Shown: positions 33,552 to 42,868, counted from the first letter of the stretch. The stretch is DNA of 64,000 bases from Paludibacteraceae bacterium (GCA_905234835.1 CAJOIZ010000024.1:1-64000), one strand, 5' to 3'. A program made the numbers and translations. Notes: a model not told the origin generated them from the sequence alone.

Positions 33552-34292
33552 TCAACCGATAAAACGTCTGTGCTTACGATACAAATAGAGCAGACCCTTC
33601 AAGTGTTTCCATGCTAACGAACTAAACGGATGCACATTGGTCTTGCGCTGGCAGTCGTGAATCATTGAAACAGACGGAATATACACCACTTTCCATCCGT
33701 TTCCCCTGACACGGAGGCAATAGTCGCAGTCCTCCGGACCGTAGAAGATGTTCTCGTCCAGTAGCCCGACCCTGTCAATCACTGTTTTCCGTATCAGCTG
33801 ACATGCGCCTATTACATATTCCGGTTCGAATACCGATTGCATCTCTTTCGGATAGGAGTACCGTATTCTGCCTCTGCAAAGCAGGTTCTTCATTTTCTGC
33901 CCGATACCCGGATAGAGTTTGCAACTGTCCTGCACCGTCCCATCAGGATACAATAATCGGCATCCGACCAGTCCGACATCCTGATGACTTTCCATATAGG
34001 CAATCATGGTTTGGACAGTCGCTTCCTCGAAACAGATGTCATTGTCCAAGATGCATATCCATTCCCCTGTTGCCTGTTCCAATCCCCGGTTGCGTGCATA
34101 CGCCACCCCGTAGTTCTTATCCAAAAAGACGGTCGTCAGTTGATTGCCCCATTGCTGCAGATACGACCGAGTACCGTCCGTCGAGCCGTTGTCCACCACG
34201 ATAATCTGCCTGTCCTGAGTTGCCGTCAGTTGAGGCAGCAGGCGTTGCAGCAGGTGCAGTCCTTGCCACGATATGATGACGTAAGAGACCAT
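33552..34292 (-). CDS. GT2-family glycosyltransferase
   Basis: 246 residues. VIISWQGLHLLQRLLPQL, IIVVDNGSTDGTRSYL, NYGVAYARNRGLEQATGEWICILDND (metal-binding D-N-D), then IGACQLIRKTVIDRVGLLDENIFYGPEDCDYCLRVRGNGW. This resembles rhamnosyltransferases that build O-antigen or exopolysaccharide. Cytosolic face of the inner membrane. It lies 3 bp downstream of the radical SAM gene. Confidence 0.9.
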   Translation of the reverse strand: MVSYVIISWQGLHLLQRLLPQLTATQDRQIIVVDNGSTDGTRSYLQQWGNQLTTVFLDKNYGVAYARNRGLEQATGEWICILDNDICFEEATVQTMIAYMESHQDVGLVGCRLLYPDGTVQDSCKLYPGIGQKMKNLLCRGRIRYSYPKEMQSVFEPEYVIGACQLIRKTVIDRVGLLDENIFYGPEDCDYCLRVRGNGWKVVYIPSVSMIHDCQRKTNVHPFSSLAWKHLKGLLYLYRKHRRFIG

Positions 34293-34295
34293 CCT

Positions 34296-35741
34296 TTATC
34301 CAAATAGTTTGATTCTTAATGCTCTTAACGCGTGGAAAAAATCCTTCCACGAATGAAACCTGCGTATCTGTGTCCATACGAACCGCGGCGACAGGTAGTA
34401 ACCCAGATTCCCCCAGAAAAGGAGACTTTCCATCTTGCGTGCAGACAGGTGTGGGTAGTTGAGTATGGATTCTTTTTGCACATCGGTAGGTTTGTACGTG
34501 TTGCCGAGAATCCATCCTTTTTCTTTCGCCATCGCATAGAACTCCGTACCTGGGAATGGAGATACGATATTGATCATCAGTTGGTCCGCTTTCAGCCGTT
34601 TAGCCTTCCGTATGGTATCGCGGATGGTGGCGGGTGTTTCTAACGGGCTGGTGCCTATCAGTATGTTCAGTTTGACCGGTACGTGGTATTGCTTCAGCCA
34701 GCCGATAGCCTGATAAATCTGTTCCGACGTGATGCCTTTATGGATGAATTGCAGTATATCGTCGTTGAAAGACTCCACACCCAAATCAACTGCCTGACAC
34801 CCTGACTCACCCAATATCTTTGCTATGGGTTCCGTAATGGCATCCACCCGTGCCTGACAGCTCCATGCCATACGGTATTGTCGCAGTGCATCGCAGATGG
34901 CTTTTGTGCGATGCTCGTTCCAGATGAAATTGTCGTCCACAAAGGCGATTGCCCTGTACCCCTGTGCGTAAAGCAGAGCAATTTCTTCCTGTACTTTTTC
35001 TTCTGACCGGAACGCGATGGGCGGTTTTTTGCCAGTATAATGGCGGTTCTCTATCTCCCTTGCAAAGGTGAGCGAACTGGGTACGCAATAGATGCAATGG
35101 AAGGGACAGTTGCGGGATGTCACCATCGTGGTATAGGGACTCACCTTCAGTTTCGGGTTGCGGAAGTCCGTATCCTTCACCAAGTCGCGGGCAGGAACAG
35201 GCAGATTATCCAAGTCCTTCATAAGCGGGCGCATTCCGTTCCGCTTTATCTGTCCATCCTGCAAGTAGGAAATCCCCAAGATGTCTTTCCAGTTCTTGTC
35301 CTCTGACAGGGCTGTCAGGAACTCCGTCACCGTCTGTTCGGGTTCTCCGTGGACCACCACTGTCCGTTCGTCCGTCAGGCAGTCAGAATAGAACCATCCG
35401 GCTCCCGGTCCAAGCAACATTACCCGCATATCCGGAAAACAATCGTGTATCCATCGGCATATACGTATATCGTTTGCCACCGACAGATTGACCGTCCACA
35501 TCAGTACGACATCCACCTGCTCCGCTTCCAACCAGTTGCGCAGTGATTCTTTTGAAAGCGGATGATTGACGCAATCCAGATAACGGACATCAAATCCCGC
35601 TTCCCTGACGCAAGCCGCCACTTGCAGTTCGTAGATGTTGGGAGTGGAGTAAACCACACGGGTGCATCCCGAACTGCGTTCGGCAGGATGTACTCCCTCC
35701 ACTACAGGGGGAACGAGAAACAATGTTTTCAGTCTCTTCAT
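34296..35741 (-). CDS. B12-binding radical SAM protein
   Basis: 481 residues. The N-terminal ~190 residues form a cobalamin-binding-like Rossmann domain (ELQVAACVREAGFDVRYLDC, VDVVLMWTVNL, VMLLGPGAGW). The radical SAM core follows with RNCPFHCIYCVPS (Cx3Cx2C, ~211-218, 4Fe-4S), then FVDDNFIWN, SCQARVDAIT and VDLGVESFNDDILQFI. The family methylates or rearranges unreactive carbons. Located among five glycosyltransferases, it likely modifies a sugar or lipid of the glycan, but the substrate cannot be read. The classic B12 DxHxxG motif is not evident, so cobalamin use is uncertain. Confidence 0.87.
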   Translation of the reverse strand: MKRLKTLFLVPPVVEGVHPAERSSGCTRVVYSTPNIYELQVAACVREAGFDVRYLDCVNHPLSKESLRNWLEAEQVDVVLMWTVNLSVANDIRICRWIHDCFPDMRVMLLGPGAGWFYSDCLTDERTVVVHGEPEQTVTEFLTALSEDKNWKDILGISYLQDGQIKRNGMRPLMKDLDNLPVPARDLVKDTDFRNPKLKVSPYTTMVTSRNCPFHCIYCVPSSLTFAREIENRHYTGKKPPIAFRSEEKVQEEIALLYAQGYRAIAFVDDNFIWNEHRTKAICDALRQYRMAWSCQARVDAITEPIAKILGESGCQAVDLGVESFNDDILQFIHKGITSEQIYQAIGWLKQYHVPVKLNILIGTSPLETPATIRDTIRKAKRLKADQLMINIVSPFPGTEFYAMAKEKGWILGNTYKPTDVQKESILNYPHLSARKMESLLFWGNLGYYLSPRFVWTQIRRFHSWKDFFHALRALRIKLFG

Positions 35742-35765
35742 ACGGTTAACGATGTGACTTGCCGA

Positions 35766-36542
35766 TTATTTCCAATACTTGAAAACACCTCGTACCGCCC
35801 AATTGATAAGGTAATAGCACGATTTGACTACTCCCAGTTTCTCCACTTCGCGATAGACGCGGTACTGCGGACGAATCATCTTCAGTTTGTTTGCCGTAAG
35901 CGAGCTGTCAAGCATCCGGTACGCGCCTACGATACCCTGATTGCCGTAGGCGACACCTGTTTTCCGCAGGATAGTAAGCCAGTAGATATAGTCGTCGCGC
36001 AGGCTGCGGAACTCTTCGTGCAGATAGACCTTGCCGTATGGGTACGTGTCATACAGTCCTGTCAGGCAGGTGATGGAACATGTCTTGAGCAGGTCTTTGT
36101 AATGAAGCTGCTTGGGCGGAATAAACGGTTGCAAGATTTCTTCTCCCTTGTCGTTGACGCGTTTGTGCGCTCCATAGACCAGCTGGCAGCATTTCTCCTC
36201 CATCAGGTGCAACTGCCTTTGCAAGAACAGCGGTTCCCACAGGTCGTCTGCATCCAGCAGGGCGATGTACCTGCCTTGTGCTCTTCGGATGCCGTTGTTG
36301 CGGGCGGCGGCACTTCCTGCGTTCGTCTGACTGTAAATCCGGATGCGCGGGTCTTTGTCCGCATACGACTGAGCAATCTCCACGCTTCGGTCAGTACTTC
36401 CGTCGTTGATAATGAGCATCTCCCAATCGGAGTACGTCTGGGCAAGTACGCTTTCGATGGTTTCTGCCAGGAACCGCTCCGCATTATAAACGGGCGTAAC
36501 GATGCTTACTGTGCGGTTTTGTGAATTATTTTCTTTTTCCAT
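35766..36542 (-). CDS. GT2-family glycosyltransferase
   Basis: 258 residues. VSIVTPVYNAERFLAETIESVLAQTY, MLIINDGSTDRS, NAGSAAARNNGIRRAQGRYIALLDADDLWEP (DxD motif), a typical GT2 inverting enzyme. The C-terminus lacks membrane helices. Overlaps the preceding glycosyltransferase gene by 17 bp and is followed by the radical SAM gene. Confidence 0.91.
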   Translation of the reverse strand: MEKENNSQNRTVSIVTPVYNAERFLAETIESVLAQTYSDWEMLIINDGSTDRSVEIAQSYADKDPRIRIYSQTNAGSAAARNNGIRRAQGRYIALLDADDLWEPLFLQRQLHLMEEKCCQLVYGAHKRVNDKGEEILQPFIPPKQLHYKDLLKTCSITCLTGLYDTYPYGKVYLHEEFRSLRDDYIYWLTILRKTGVAYGNQGIVGAYRMLDSSLTANKLKMIRPQYRVYREVEKLGVVKSCYYLINWAVRGVFKYWK

Positions 36543-37266
36543 ATCGGATATAAAAATTTCCTATGTAGTAGAGTACGACAAACCGGTTCATTATTTTTTT
36601 CCACAGTGGTCGTTTGCTGCGGTGCCACAAGTTCTCCACAGAAGTAACATTCTGCCTATGGCGTCTGTAGAGCAGGTAGGGTGTGCCAATAAAACGCACG
36701 GTTCCTGTTATTTCCGCCACTAATCCGAGCCATATATCGTGTCCTATCTCACGGGTCGGCGGGAAAGGTAATGCCTGATCCAGCAATGTGCGCCGGAAAG
36801 CCATACAAGCTCCGTAGTAGGTGTTGTTCATTGCGTTTTTCAGAATCCCTTTTTCCGAATGATAGACAGAGAAGAAGTCTGGGCAATAGACGTTCAGTTG
36901 TTCATCTGCCAGTTGGCTGTTGGTGCATACGAGGTCGGCTGTTTCCAGTTCTTTGACACACCGCCGGTATTTGCCTTCCATCCATACATCGTCCTGGTCG
37001 CTGAGGAAGATGATATCCCCTTTGGCAGCCCGCAGTGCGTTTTCGTAATTGTCACGGAAATACCGCGTCGAGTTGTGCAGCACACGGATGCGGTTATCCT
37101 TGATTTCACCGATACATTTCAGTGTGTTGTCGGTGGAACCGTCATCGGAGATAACCAATTCGTCCTCCTCGTTGATTTGTGCCAGAATGGAGCGAATCTG
37201 TTCTCCTACGTATTTTTCCCCGTTATAGGTTGCCATGCATACCGAGTTCATACTGCCGCCCTCCAT
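36526..37266 (-). CDS. GT2-family glycosyltransferase
   Basis: 246 residues; the internal Met six codons in is an equally good start. SVCMATYNGEKYVGEQIRSILAQ, ELVISDDGSTDNTL, GDIIFLSDQDDVWMEGKY (D-Q-D metal site), YYGACMAFRRTLLDQALPFP. It resembles rhamnosyl- or galactosyltransferases of surface polysaccharide clusters. Overlaps both neighbours. Confidence 0.91.
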   Translation of the reverse strand: MEGGSMNSVCMATYNGEKYVGEQIRSILAQINEEDELVISDDGSTDNTLKCIGEIKDNRIRVLHNSTRYFRDNYENALRAAKGDIIFLSDQDDVWMEGKYRRCVKELETADLVCTNSQLADEQLNVYCPDFFSVYHSEKGILKNAMNNTYYGACMAFRRTLLDQALPFPPTREIGHDIWLGLVAEITGTVRFIGTPYLLYRRHRQNVTSVENLWHRSKRPLWKKIMNRFVVLYYIGNFYIRYGKRK

Positions 37267-37958
37267 GTCTCTTTGGTGTACCTATGTCCCGTCAGTGTCC
37301 ATTTGACTGCGCGTCCCAGCAGCCGCAGGCGGTACAGGAACGGGTACACCCCTCCCTCTTCTTCGGCAAACCGCTTTTCTGCCGTCAGTAGCGATTGGTA
37401 GCGTTCCTCAGATACCTGACTATAGTCGGATATGCTGAGCGAATGGCGCAGCGAAGACTGCATGACACGAACCTTTATGCCCTTGTGGCGGAGTTGCAGG
37501 AAGAACCAGTAGTCCAGGTAATCCAGCGGGAAATCCGTGCTGAAAGTGCCTATTGCGTCCCGCATGAGTCCCACCGGTATAGCCACGCCCGAATTGAACG
37601 CCGTCAGTCTGCCGTGATATTGGAAAGGAGACAGCAACCTACCTGCGGAGTCTTCCAAGCGAGGAACGGCTACAAACGAACCGTCTTGGTTGGTAATCCG
37701 TTGCAATTCGGTAAGATACTCTTCCGTTATCTCCGTATCGTCATCCAACAGAACCATCCATTGACAGCCGTGTTGCTGTGCATACCCGTAGCCTTTGTTG
37801 TATGCAGCGGCGAGGTAGATATTGTCTTCCGTGTTGTCGTGTACATACACCTGTTGCCTGTACAGCTCATCGCCCAACAGCTGTCGCAGACTCCGGCAGG
37901 CAAGACTGTCCTCCTCCCGTATGCGGTAAATAACGACTATGTAGAGAATACCATTCAT
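37248..37958 (-). CDS. GT2-family glycosyltransferase
   Basis: 236 residues. ILYIVVIYRIREEDSLACRSL, VYVHDNTEDNIYLAAAYNKGYGYAQQHGCQWMVLLDDDTEITEEYL (D-D-D), FNSGVAIPVGLMRDAIGTFSTDFPLDYLDYWFFLQLRHKG. A compact GT-A enzyme, first glycosyltransferase after the polymerase gene, which it overlaps by 4 bp (ATGA type). Confidence 0.9.
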   Translation of the reverse strand: MNGILYIVVIYRIREEDSLACRSLRQLLGDELYRQQVYVHDNTEDNIYLAAAYNKGYGYAQQHGCQWMVLLDDDTEITEEYLTELQRITNQDGSFVAVPRLEDSAGRLLSPFQYHGRLTAFNSGVAIPVGLMRDAIGTFSTDFPLDYLDYWFFLQLRHKGIKVRVMQSSLRHSLSISDYSQVSEERYQSLLTAEKRFAEEEGGVYPFLYRLRLLGRAVKWTLTGHRYTKETWRAAV

Positions 37959-39139
37959 TCCGTGACTTTTTTATATCCTCCGAACAGGAAAGGCAGCATC
38001 AGCAAAAGTACAAACTTGATATTCCCCGCCAGACAAGTGAAAAACATTTCCGCATCGAACTCAATAATGAGCATCGTACTGAAATAGGCATAGAGCATCG
38101 TGAAAAACGTATCGCCCTGCTGTTTGCGCTTATAGACCCATCCAATCAAGCCTCCCAAAACAGGAGCAAAAAGAGCAATTCCCCAATAGCCGAAATCCTT
38201 ATAAAACGGATAAAGACACGTGTATGTGTTGGTGTTGACAGGTTCGCTAATCCACGGCAGAAGGGTATTAACCGGCTCAACAGTACCTATGCCCAACTTG
38301 TAGGTAACGGCATAAAAGATACGAAAGACGTTCTCTCCCCAATGCGCAGCCGAGCAGGGCTGAACCGTCTCAAACGCAAAGAAATTGCGGAGTACGTATT
38401 GCTCCATCAGAAAGGCGGTATATTCGCCGTTCAGACTCTTGGACTGGCGGATAGCGTGAAAAACCAACAGCACGACAGCCAATACTCCCGCGCCTGCCAG
38501 CAGGTGTCGGAAACGGATAACCTCTTTGTGGTAAAGGACGACCAACGTCATGACCCCCATATTGAGGATAAGCAACTTGGACATGGAGGCTATGCCGAAA
38601 GCGAGAACCAGCACTCCCATTATGACCGCCCGTACCCAGTGCTGCCGGTCGGCATCATACAGGTAAAGCAGGTAAGTTGCCAACCAAAGGACATAATAAA
38701 AAGGCGAATACACGGCACCGTCCACCTGTCCTTTCCCGAGAGCCGCCCAGCGTAACCGCATAGCGGGTGATGCATCCAAGTTGGTCCCCAGCGCCTGAAT
38801 GACAAACACCGCCAGCAGCGGAATGCACGCCAGACTAATCCAAAAATAGATTTCCTGTATGCGTTTGTCAATCTGCATAGACCGTTTTGAATAGCTGAAC
38901 GACTGCATTAGCAGCGACCCTGCCACCAATCCGGTCGCCCATAGTCCGACTCCCGTCAAAGCCTTTGTTCCCATAGGCGGCAGCACATGGAGCAACAGCG
39001 CGTAACACAGCAAAGCAAAAAGCCAAACAAAGGCAACCAGCACAGCCGGCGACAGGATATCCTTCCTGCTGAACAGGTATCCTCCGATGAGCAATAGCGT
39101 CAATATGAGAATATCGGCAATCAAATTGTTTATACGCAC
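37955..39139 (-). CDS. Wzy-like oligosaccharide repeat-unit polymerase
   Basis: 394 residues with about ten membrane helices and a large loop, the topology of O-antigen or capsule polymerases that join lipid-linked repeat units in the periplasm. Sequence is poorly conserved in this family, so topology and neighbours carry the assignment. GTG 39139 is chosen because the promoter at 39150-39181 rules out the longer frame start at 39223. First gene of the glycan operon. No wzx flippase is visible in the cluster. Confidence 0.8.
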   Translation of the reverse strand: MRINNLIADILILTLLLIGGYLFSRKDILSPAVLVAFVWLFALLCYALLLHVLPPMGTKALTGVGLWATGLVAGSLLMQSFSYSKRSMQIDKRIQEIYFWISLACIPLLAVFVIQALGTNLDASPAMRLRWAALGKGQVDGAVYSPFYYVLWLATYLLYLYDADRQHWVRAVIMGVLVLAFGIASMSKLLILNMGVMTLVVLYHKEVIRFRHLLAGAGVLAVVLLVFHAIRQSKSLNGEYTAFLMEQYVLRNFFAFETVQPCSAAHWGENVFRIFYAVTYKLGIGTVEPVNTLLPWISEPVNTNTYTCLYPFYKDFGYWGIALFAPVLGGLIGWVYKRKQQGDTFFTMLYAYFSTMLIIEFDAEMFFTCLAGNIKFVLLLMLPFLFGGYKKVTE

Positions 39140-39149
39140 CAAAAGCGCG

Positions 39150-39181
39150 CAAAGGTACGGCTTTCGGTGTATATAAGCAAA
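39150..39181 (-). promoter_or_regulatory. Promoter of the polysaccharide operon
   Basis: On the minus strand TTTG, 20 bases, TACCTTTG (perfect). Transcription would start within a few bases of the GTG start, so the mRNA is nearly leaderless. The operon may run through to tsaD at 31653. Confidence 0.75.
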
Positions 39182-39423
39182 AAGAATTTGTCCATCGGCT
39201 TTCGAGGACCTCCATTCGGTCAATCTCCGCCTCTAATAACCGTTTTTTGGGTTAATCTAATATGTCAAAGATCACTTGCAGTTTGGGTGCGGTTGGTCTG
39301 CTTCCGCCCCGCCGTTCCGTAGCGCTATGTTGCGGCAAACGTCGTACATAGGTGATGGCACCCTGCTACACGAACAGAAACAGAAAAAAGAAAACATCCT
39401 GTACGATAGATGTCCCTTCCCGT

Positions 39424-39460
39424 CCTTATCCGCCTGTGCACAAGGCGGATAAGGACGTCT
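39424..39460. repeat. Perfect 15-bp palindromic hairpin
   Basis: CGTCCTTATCCGCCT, a 7-nt loop GTGCACA, then AGGCGGATAAGGACG. No T-run follows on either strand. A -7 element reading toward it (TATCTTTG, minus strand, 39516-39523) could transcribe it as part of a small RNA. Otherwise I see no gene from 39224 to 39750. Confidence 0.65.
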
Positions 39461-39635
39461 GACTGCCACTTGTAATACGCCTCACGGCGTGAGCCATTTC
39501 CACTGAAATGACGTGCAAAGATAATACATTTTTGAGCGAAAAGCAATACCTTCTTAAGAAAAGTAAACTCTTTTTTCGATTTTATTAGGAAAAAGGGCAT
39601 AAAAAAGTTGTCCCATCTTAAGAAAAGGAAATTTT

Positions 39636-39720
39636 ATATAGTTGAGAGTTTAGAGTTAAATGTTGAGTGAAGTTGGAGAGTTGAAAGTTTATAGTTTCAA
39701 ATTTATGATTTATAATTGCA
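39636..39720 (+). repeat. AT-rich direct repeat, copy 1 (AGTTGAGAGTTTAGAGTT type)
   Basis: Low-complexity sequence similar to 43533-43630; both precede a hairpin-rich repeat in the same order and orientation. Confidence 0.6.
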
Positions 39721-39755
39721 AATTGCAAATTTTTGATTCGGGCTTTCATGTCGTG

Positions 39756-39840
39756 CAAAGATACGATAGCGGGGAAATGAATTTTCCCACTGCGTCCCAC
39801 TGCTTCCCAATAAGTCCCAATAATTCCCACTACGTCCCAA
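39756..39840 (-). repeat. 10-bp tandem repeat with -7 element, inverted copy
   Basis: Six 10-bp units containing TCCCA (39785-39840) with TATCTTTG on the minus strand at 39756-39763. It is the inverse of the module at 4961-5030. Confidence 0.65.
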
Positions 39841-40107
39841 TTCGGGTTTAGTTGTTAATTTGGTTTAGAGTTTTAAGTTTAGGATTTATCAAAAATGATT
39901 CAACAATTTTTCTTTCTCTTTTTGTTCACAAATTAAACGAATTGAACAAATGATGCTTACGCATCTTTCTTTTTGGTCCAAAATGATCAAAAATGATTCA
40001 AAAAATGATCTTTCATAGCGGAATAGTATACACGTCTATATATAAGAGGAAAGTTTATGAGTTTAGGTGTTTAGGAGTTTATAGGTGGTTGAGTTGGTTT
40101 AGAGGGT

Positions 40108-40416
40108 TTATGAGTTTAGGTGTTACGGGATTTCGGGATACCGGGATTCCGAAGAGGGCGAGGCGGATATTTAACAGGCGGCTTTGAGGAGCCGTGTCTG
40201 AATAGAATTCTAACGATCTGCTTCGCTGTGCAGACGAAATGGACGAAGACTTACTCGCGGGAATAGCCGCGAGGAGTGAACCGATACAGGCACTTTCGGC
40301 AGAGCCGATGTCAGAATATCCACCCAACATGCCGCAACCATAAAAGCCCACAGGGCTTTCATGTAGACGCAATAAACAAAGTGAAAAGCGGCTCCCAACC
40401 GCTACAAGAGACAAAA
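40108..40416 (+). repeat. Hairpin-rich dispersed repeat, copy 1
   Basis: About 310 bp made of short stem-loops: GGCT..AGCC type, CTCGCGG..CCGCGAG, TCGGCAGAGCCGA, AAAGCCC..GGGCTTT and AGCGG..CCGCT. A stretch of ~120 bp (about 40255-40372) is nearly identical to copy 2 at 43643-44011. No convincing protein is encoded. A shorter related module is at 40516-40600. Confidence 0.75.
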
Positions 40417-40499
40417 GTACTGCGAATTAAATTCGCAGGCAATAAAAGAAAAAGACAGAAGGCTATAAAAGAAAGAGACAGAACGCTATAAGAAACAAG

Positions 40500-40530
40500 C
40501 AAAAGGCTATCCGTGGGGTAGCCTTCTGTC
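40500..40530 (-). terminator. Terminator of the leucine-rich-repeat gene
   Basis: On the minus strand AAGGCTA, loop CCCCACGGA, then TAGCCTTTTGCTTG, about 80 nt after the stop codon. The sequence between it and the stop codon resembles a module of the hairpin-rich repeat. Confidence 0.65.
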
Positions 40531-40602
40531 GTGATAGAGGTGCGGATAATATCCACACGCAATGGACAAAACCTTGCGGGATGAACCGCAAGAGCAGAAC
40601 CC

Positions 40603-42642
40603 TTAGTCAAGACGCTGACCTTGGGCAGTGTAGGCGATGCCGTTGCGCTCGATGTAGAGAATGCCGTTGGAGATGTACTTACGGACTTTTGCATTCTCTA
40701 ATTCTGTCTCTGTCAGTGACGATGGATTCTTTGCTTTGAAGACTGCGGTATATTCCGCATCATCATGGACTGTAATCGTGCGGGGATTATCCGTGTTGCC
40801 GTCAGACCACAACACAAAATCATACCCGTCTTTTGCAACGGCCTCGATAGTCACCTCGCTACCCACCGTGTATTTGCCGCCGCCTATTACCGTACCCATA
40901 TTGTCGTTTTCTGTTGAAACGGTGACGGTGTATTTCCATTCGCCTTCGGTCGTGAAGGTCATTTCACTGCCGTAGAGTGTCTTGTTGCCTGTCTTGGCGT
41001 AGGTGCGGTACTTATAAACGGTGCCTTCGTCCAGATTGTCCAGCGTTACCTGCATACTGATGCCGCTACCTGTAACTGTATGTTTCTCGCCGATGGCATC
41101 CTGCGGAGTGCGACGGGGGGCGTGGCTGCCATTGCGGCTCTCCGCCCAATACTCGAACCCCTGTTCCGTGAAGTCGTCCGAACCGGCAAGTGCGTAACCT
41201 TTGAGGGTGGCTTTCCTGTCTGAAACGAACTGTGCTGCATAGGTATAAAGGACTGGTTCGAACTGCACTGTCGCATCACCCGTGAAGATGTACTGCCAGT
41301 CGCCGTAGTACATATTGCCTGCTGCGGACTTGTAGAAGGCGCGATACTTATAATACACATCGTCTTTCAATCCTTTGAGACGGCCTGCCAAAAGTCCATT
41401 GGCAACGGGGCAGATTACTTGATTGGAAGCCATATCTTCAGGCTGGTCGTGGCGGCGCCACTCAAACCCGCAACTTGTTTCCGCATCCGACATGTTCGTT
41501 TCGGCAAGCAGGATGGCAGTATTGTCAGAAACCGCTTTGGAAGCAAGAGTGTTGAGTGTGAGAGCAGATGTGGAGAAGGAGCAGTGAATGGTATCGTAAT
41601 CGCCGGCTGTGGTGCGGATAAAGAACGGCACATCATTATACTCGCTTTCCGGCTCCAGCCCGATGTATTCAATGACATTGCCACCGAAATCCTCGCCGCC
41701 TTCCATGCCGCAGGAAGCGATGTATTTGTTCTTATTCTCGCTGTTGAGCGAAGCGTTGATGGTAATTGTGGCAGAGGTGGGGAGTATATCTTTAGTCGTG
41801 TATATATTAAAAACATGGATATTATAGTATTTCCAATAGGTTGCCTTGTATGCATTCAGCGAACCCAATGGAACATAAATGATTGTTGATGCGGGAAAGG
41901 CGAGATAGCCTACTGACAGAGGGGAGGACGATTCAATTGTTACCGTTTTAAGACTGCTACAACAATTGAAAGCATTGCTTCCAATGTTTGTGATGCTGTT
42001 GGGGATTGTTATCCTATCTACAATCTTCCCATTGATGTATAATTTGTATGAGGAGGATATTGAGGACGGATTAAAAGACTTCGTACACCAATCTTCCAAT
42101 GTGCCTATAAAAATAATTTCAGAGATATTGAACGTTTCGTTCTTATAATTAATCTGACCTTTGTTATTATAAGTACAATAACCAAAAGCACAGTTGCCTA
42201 TTTTCACGTTGGAGTTTCCGATTACAAATGAAGTCAGACTACTGCAATTTACAAAAGCATAATCCCCGATGCTTGTAATGGAGTTAGGAATGTAAACTTG
42301 GGTCAGACTGCTGCAACCAGAGAAAGCATCTTTTCCGATGCTTGTCACGCTTTCTCCGATGGAAACATCGGTCAGGTTAGTCATATCACAAAATGCACTA
42401 TATCCGATACTTGTCACGCCTTCCCTAATATACACATATTTAACTTGATCCGGTAAAAAAACACTACCCATCCAAGAACTAGGTCTTCCATTCCACATTT
42501 CTCCAGTTCCGCTGATGGTAAGTTCATCGTACTTTAAATCCCATGTGAGATTATTACCGCACTTGCCGCTGTAGGTTTCGGCAAAGGTGATTCCTGCGCT
42601 TGCTGTTATAGCAAGCAAAATACTTAAGATTTTTTGTTTCAT
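40603..42642 (-). CDS. Secreted BspA-like leucine-rich-repeat surface protein
   Basis: 679 residues with a signal peptide (1-21). Residues ~60-260 carry BspA/TpLRR repeats such as SVTSIGKDAFSGCSSLTQVYIPNSI. Then two or three Fn3-like beta domains follow (~285-560; for example LDEGTVYKYRTYAKTGNKTLYG). An InlB-type B-repeat is at ~575-640 (VAKDGYDFVLWSDGNTDNPRT..). It ends with a short tail (RKYISNGILYIERNGIAYTAQGQRLD) shared in pattern with the protein at 44286-46277. BspA proteins bind host or microbial surfaces. The tail may be an export or sorting signal. Confidence 0.88.
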   Translation of the reverse strand: MKQKILSILLAITASAGITFAETYSGKCGNNLTWDLKYDELTISGTGEMWNGRPSSWMGSVFLPDQVKYVYIREGVTSIGYSAFCDMTNLTDVSIGESVTSIGKDAFSGCSSLTQVYIPNSITSIGDYAFVNCSSLTSFVIGNSNVKIGNCAFGYCTYNNKGQINYKNETFNISEIIFIGTLEDWCTKSFNPSSISSSYKLYINGKIVDRITIPNSITNIGSNAFNCCSSLKTVTIESSSPLSVGYLAFPASTIIYVPLGSLNAYKATYWKYYNIHVFNIYTTKDILPTSATITINASLNSENKNKYIASCGMEGGEDFGGNVIEYIGLEPESEYNDVPFFIRTTAGDYDTIHCSFSTSALTLNTLASKAVSDNTAILLAETNMSDAETSCGFEWRRHDQPEDMASNQVICPVANGLLAGRLKGLKDDVYYKYRAFYKSAAGNMYYGDWQYIFTGDATVQFEPVLYTYAAQFVSDRKATLKGYALAGSDDFTEQGFEYWAESRNGSHAPRRTPQDAIGEKHTVTGSGISMQVTLDNLDEGTVYKYRTYAKTGNKTLYGSEMTFTTEGEWKYTVTVSTENDNMGTVIGGGKYTVGSEVTIEAVAKDGYDFVLWSDGNTDNPRTITVHDDAEYTAVFKAKNPSSLTETELENAKVRKYISNGILYIERNGIAYTAQGQRLD

Positions 42643-42768
42643 AGATGTTTGAGTTTTGGTTAATAAATTGGGTTAGTTTGGTTTATGTCTATGCATATAC
42701 AAAATTAAAAGCGTGAATGTTATCCACGCTCATTCTCTATCATTGAGGCTCTGGTCTGCCTTTTTCCC

Positions 42769-42868
42769 AAGAATAAACAATAACGCTCACGCCGATATGT
42801 ACGGCACGCTATATCAGCGTGAGTCGCTACATATCCATGAGCGTTTACTGCTTCTTGTCTTGGGGGAG
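42769..42868. other. Multi-branched structured element upstream of the LRR gene
   Basis: The outer pair CCCAAGA/TCTTGGG encloses AACGCTCA/TGAGCGTT, inside which CCGatatgtaCGG and CACGCTatatcAGCGTG form side hairpins: a three-way-junction-like fold of ~100 nt. A further hairpin, AGCGTG..CACGCT, lies at about 42710-42732. Nothing else is seen in 42643-43022. Confidence 0.45.

Noticed and set aside
40079..40414. 111-codon minus-strand frame in the hairpin-rich repeat
   Set aside because: The frame is not kept in the second copy at 43643-44011, while the stem-loops are, so structure rather than protein is conserved.
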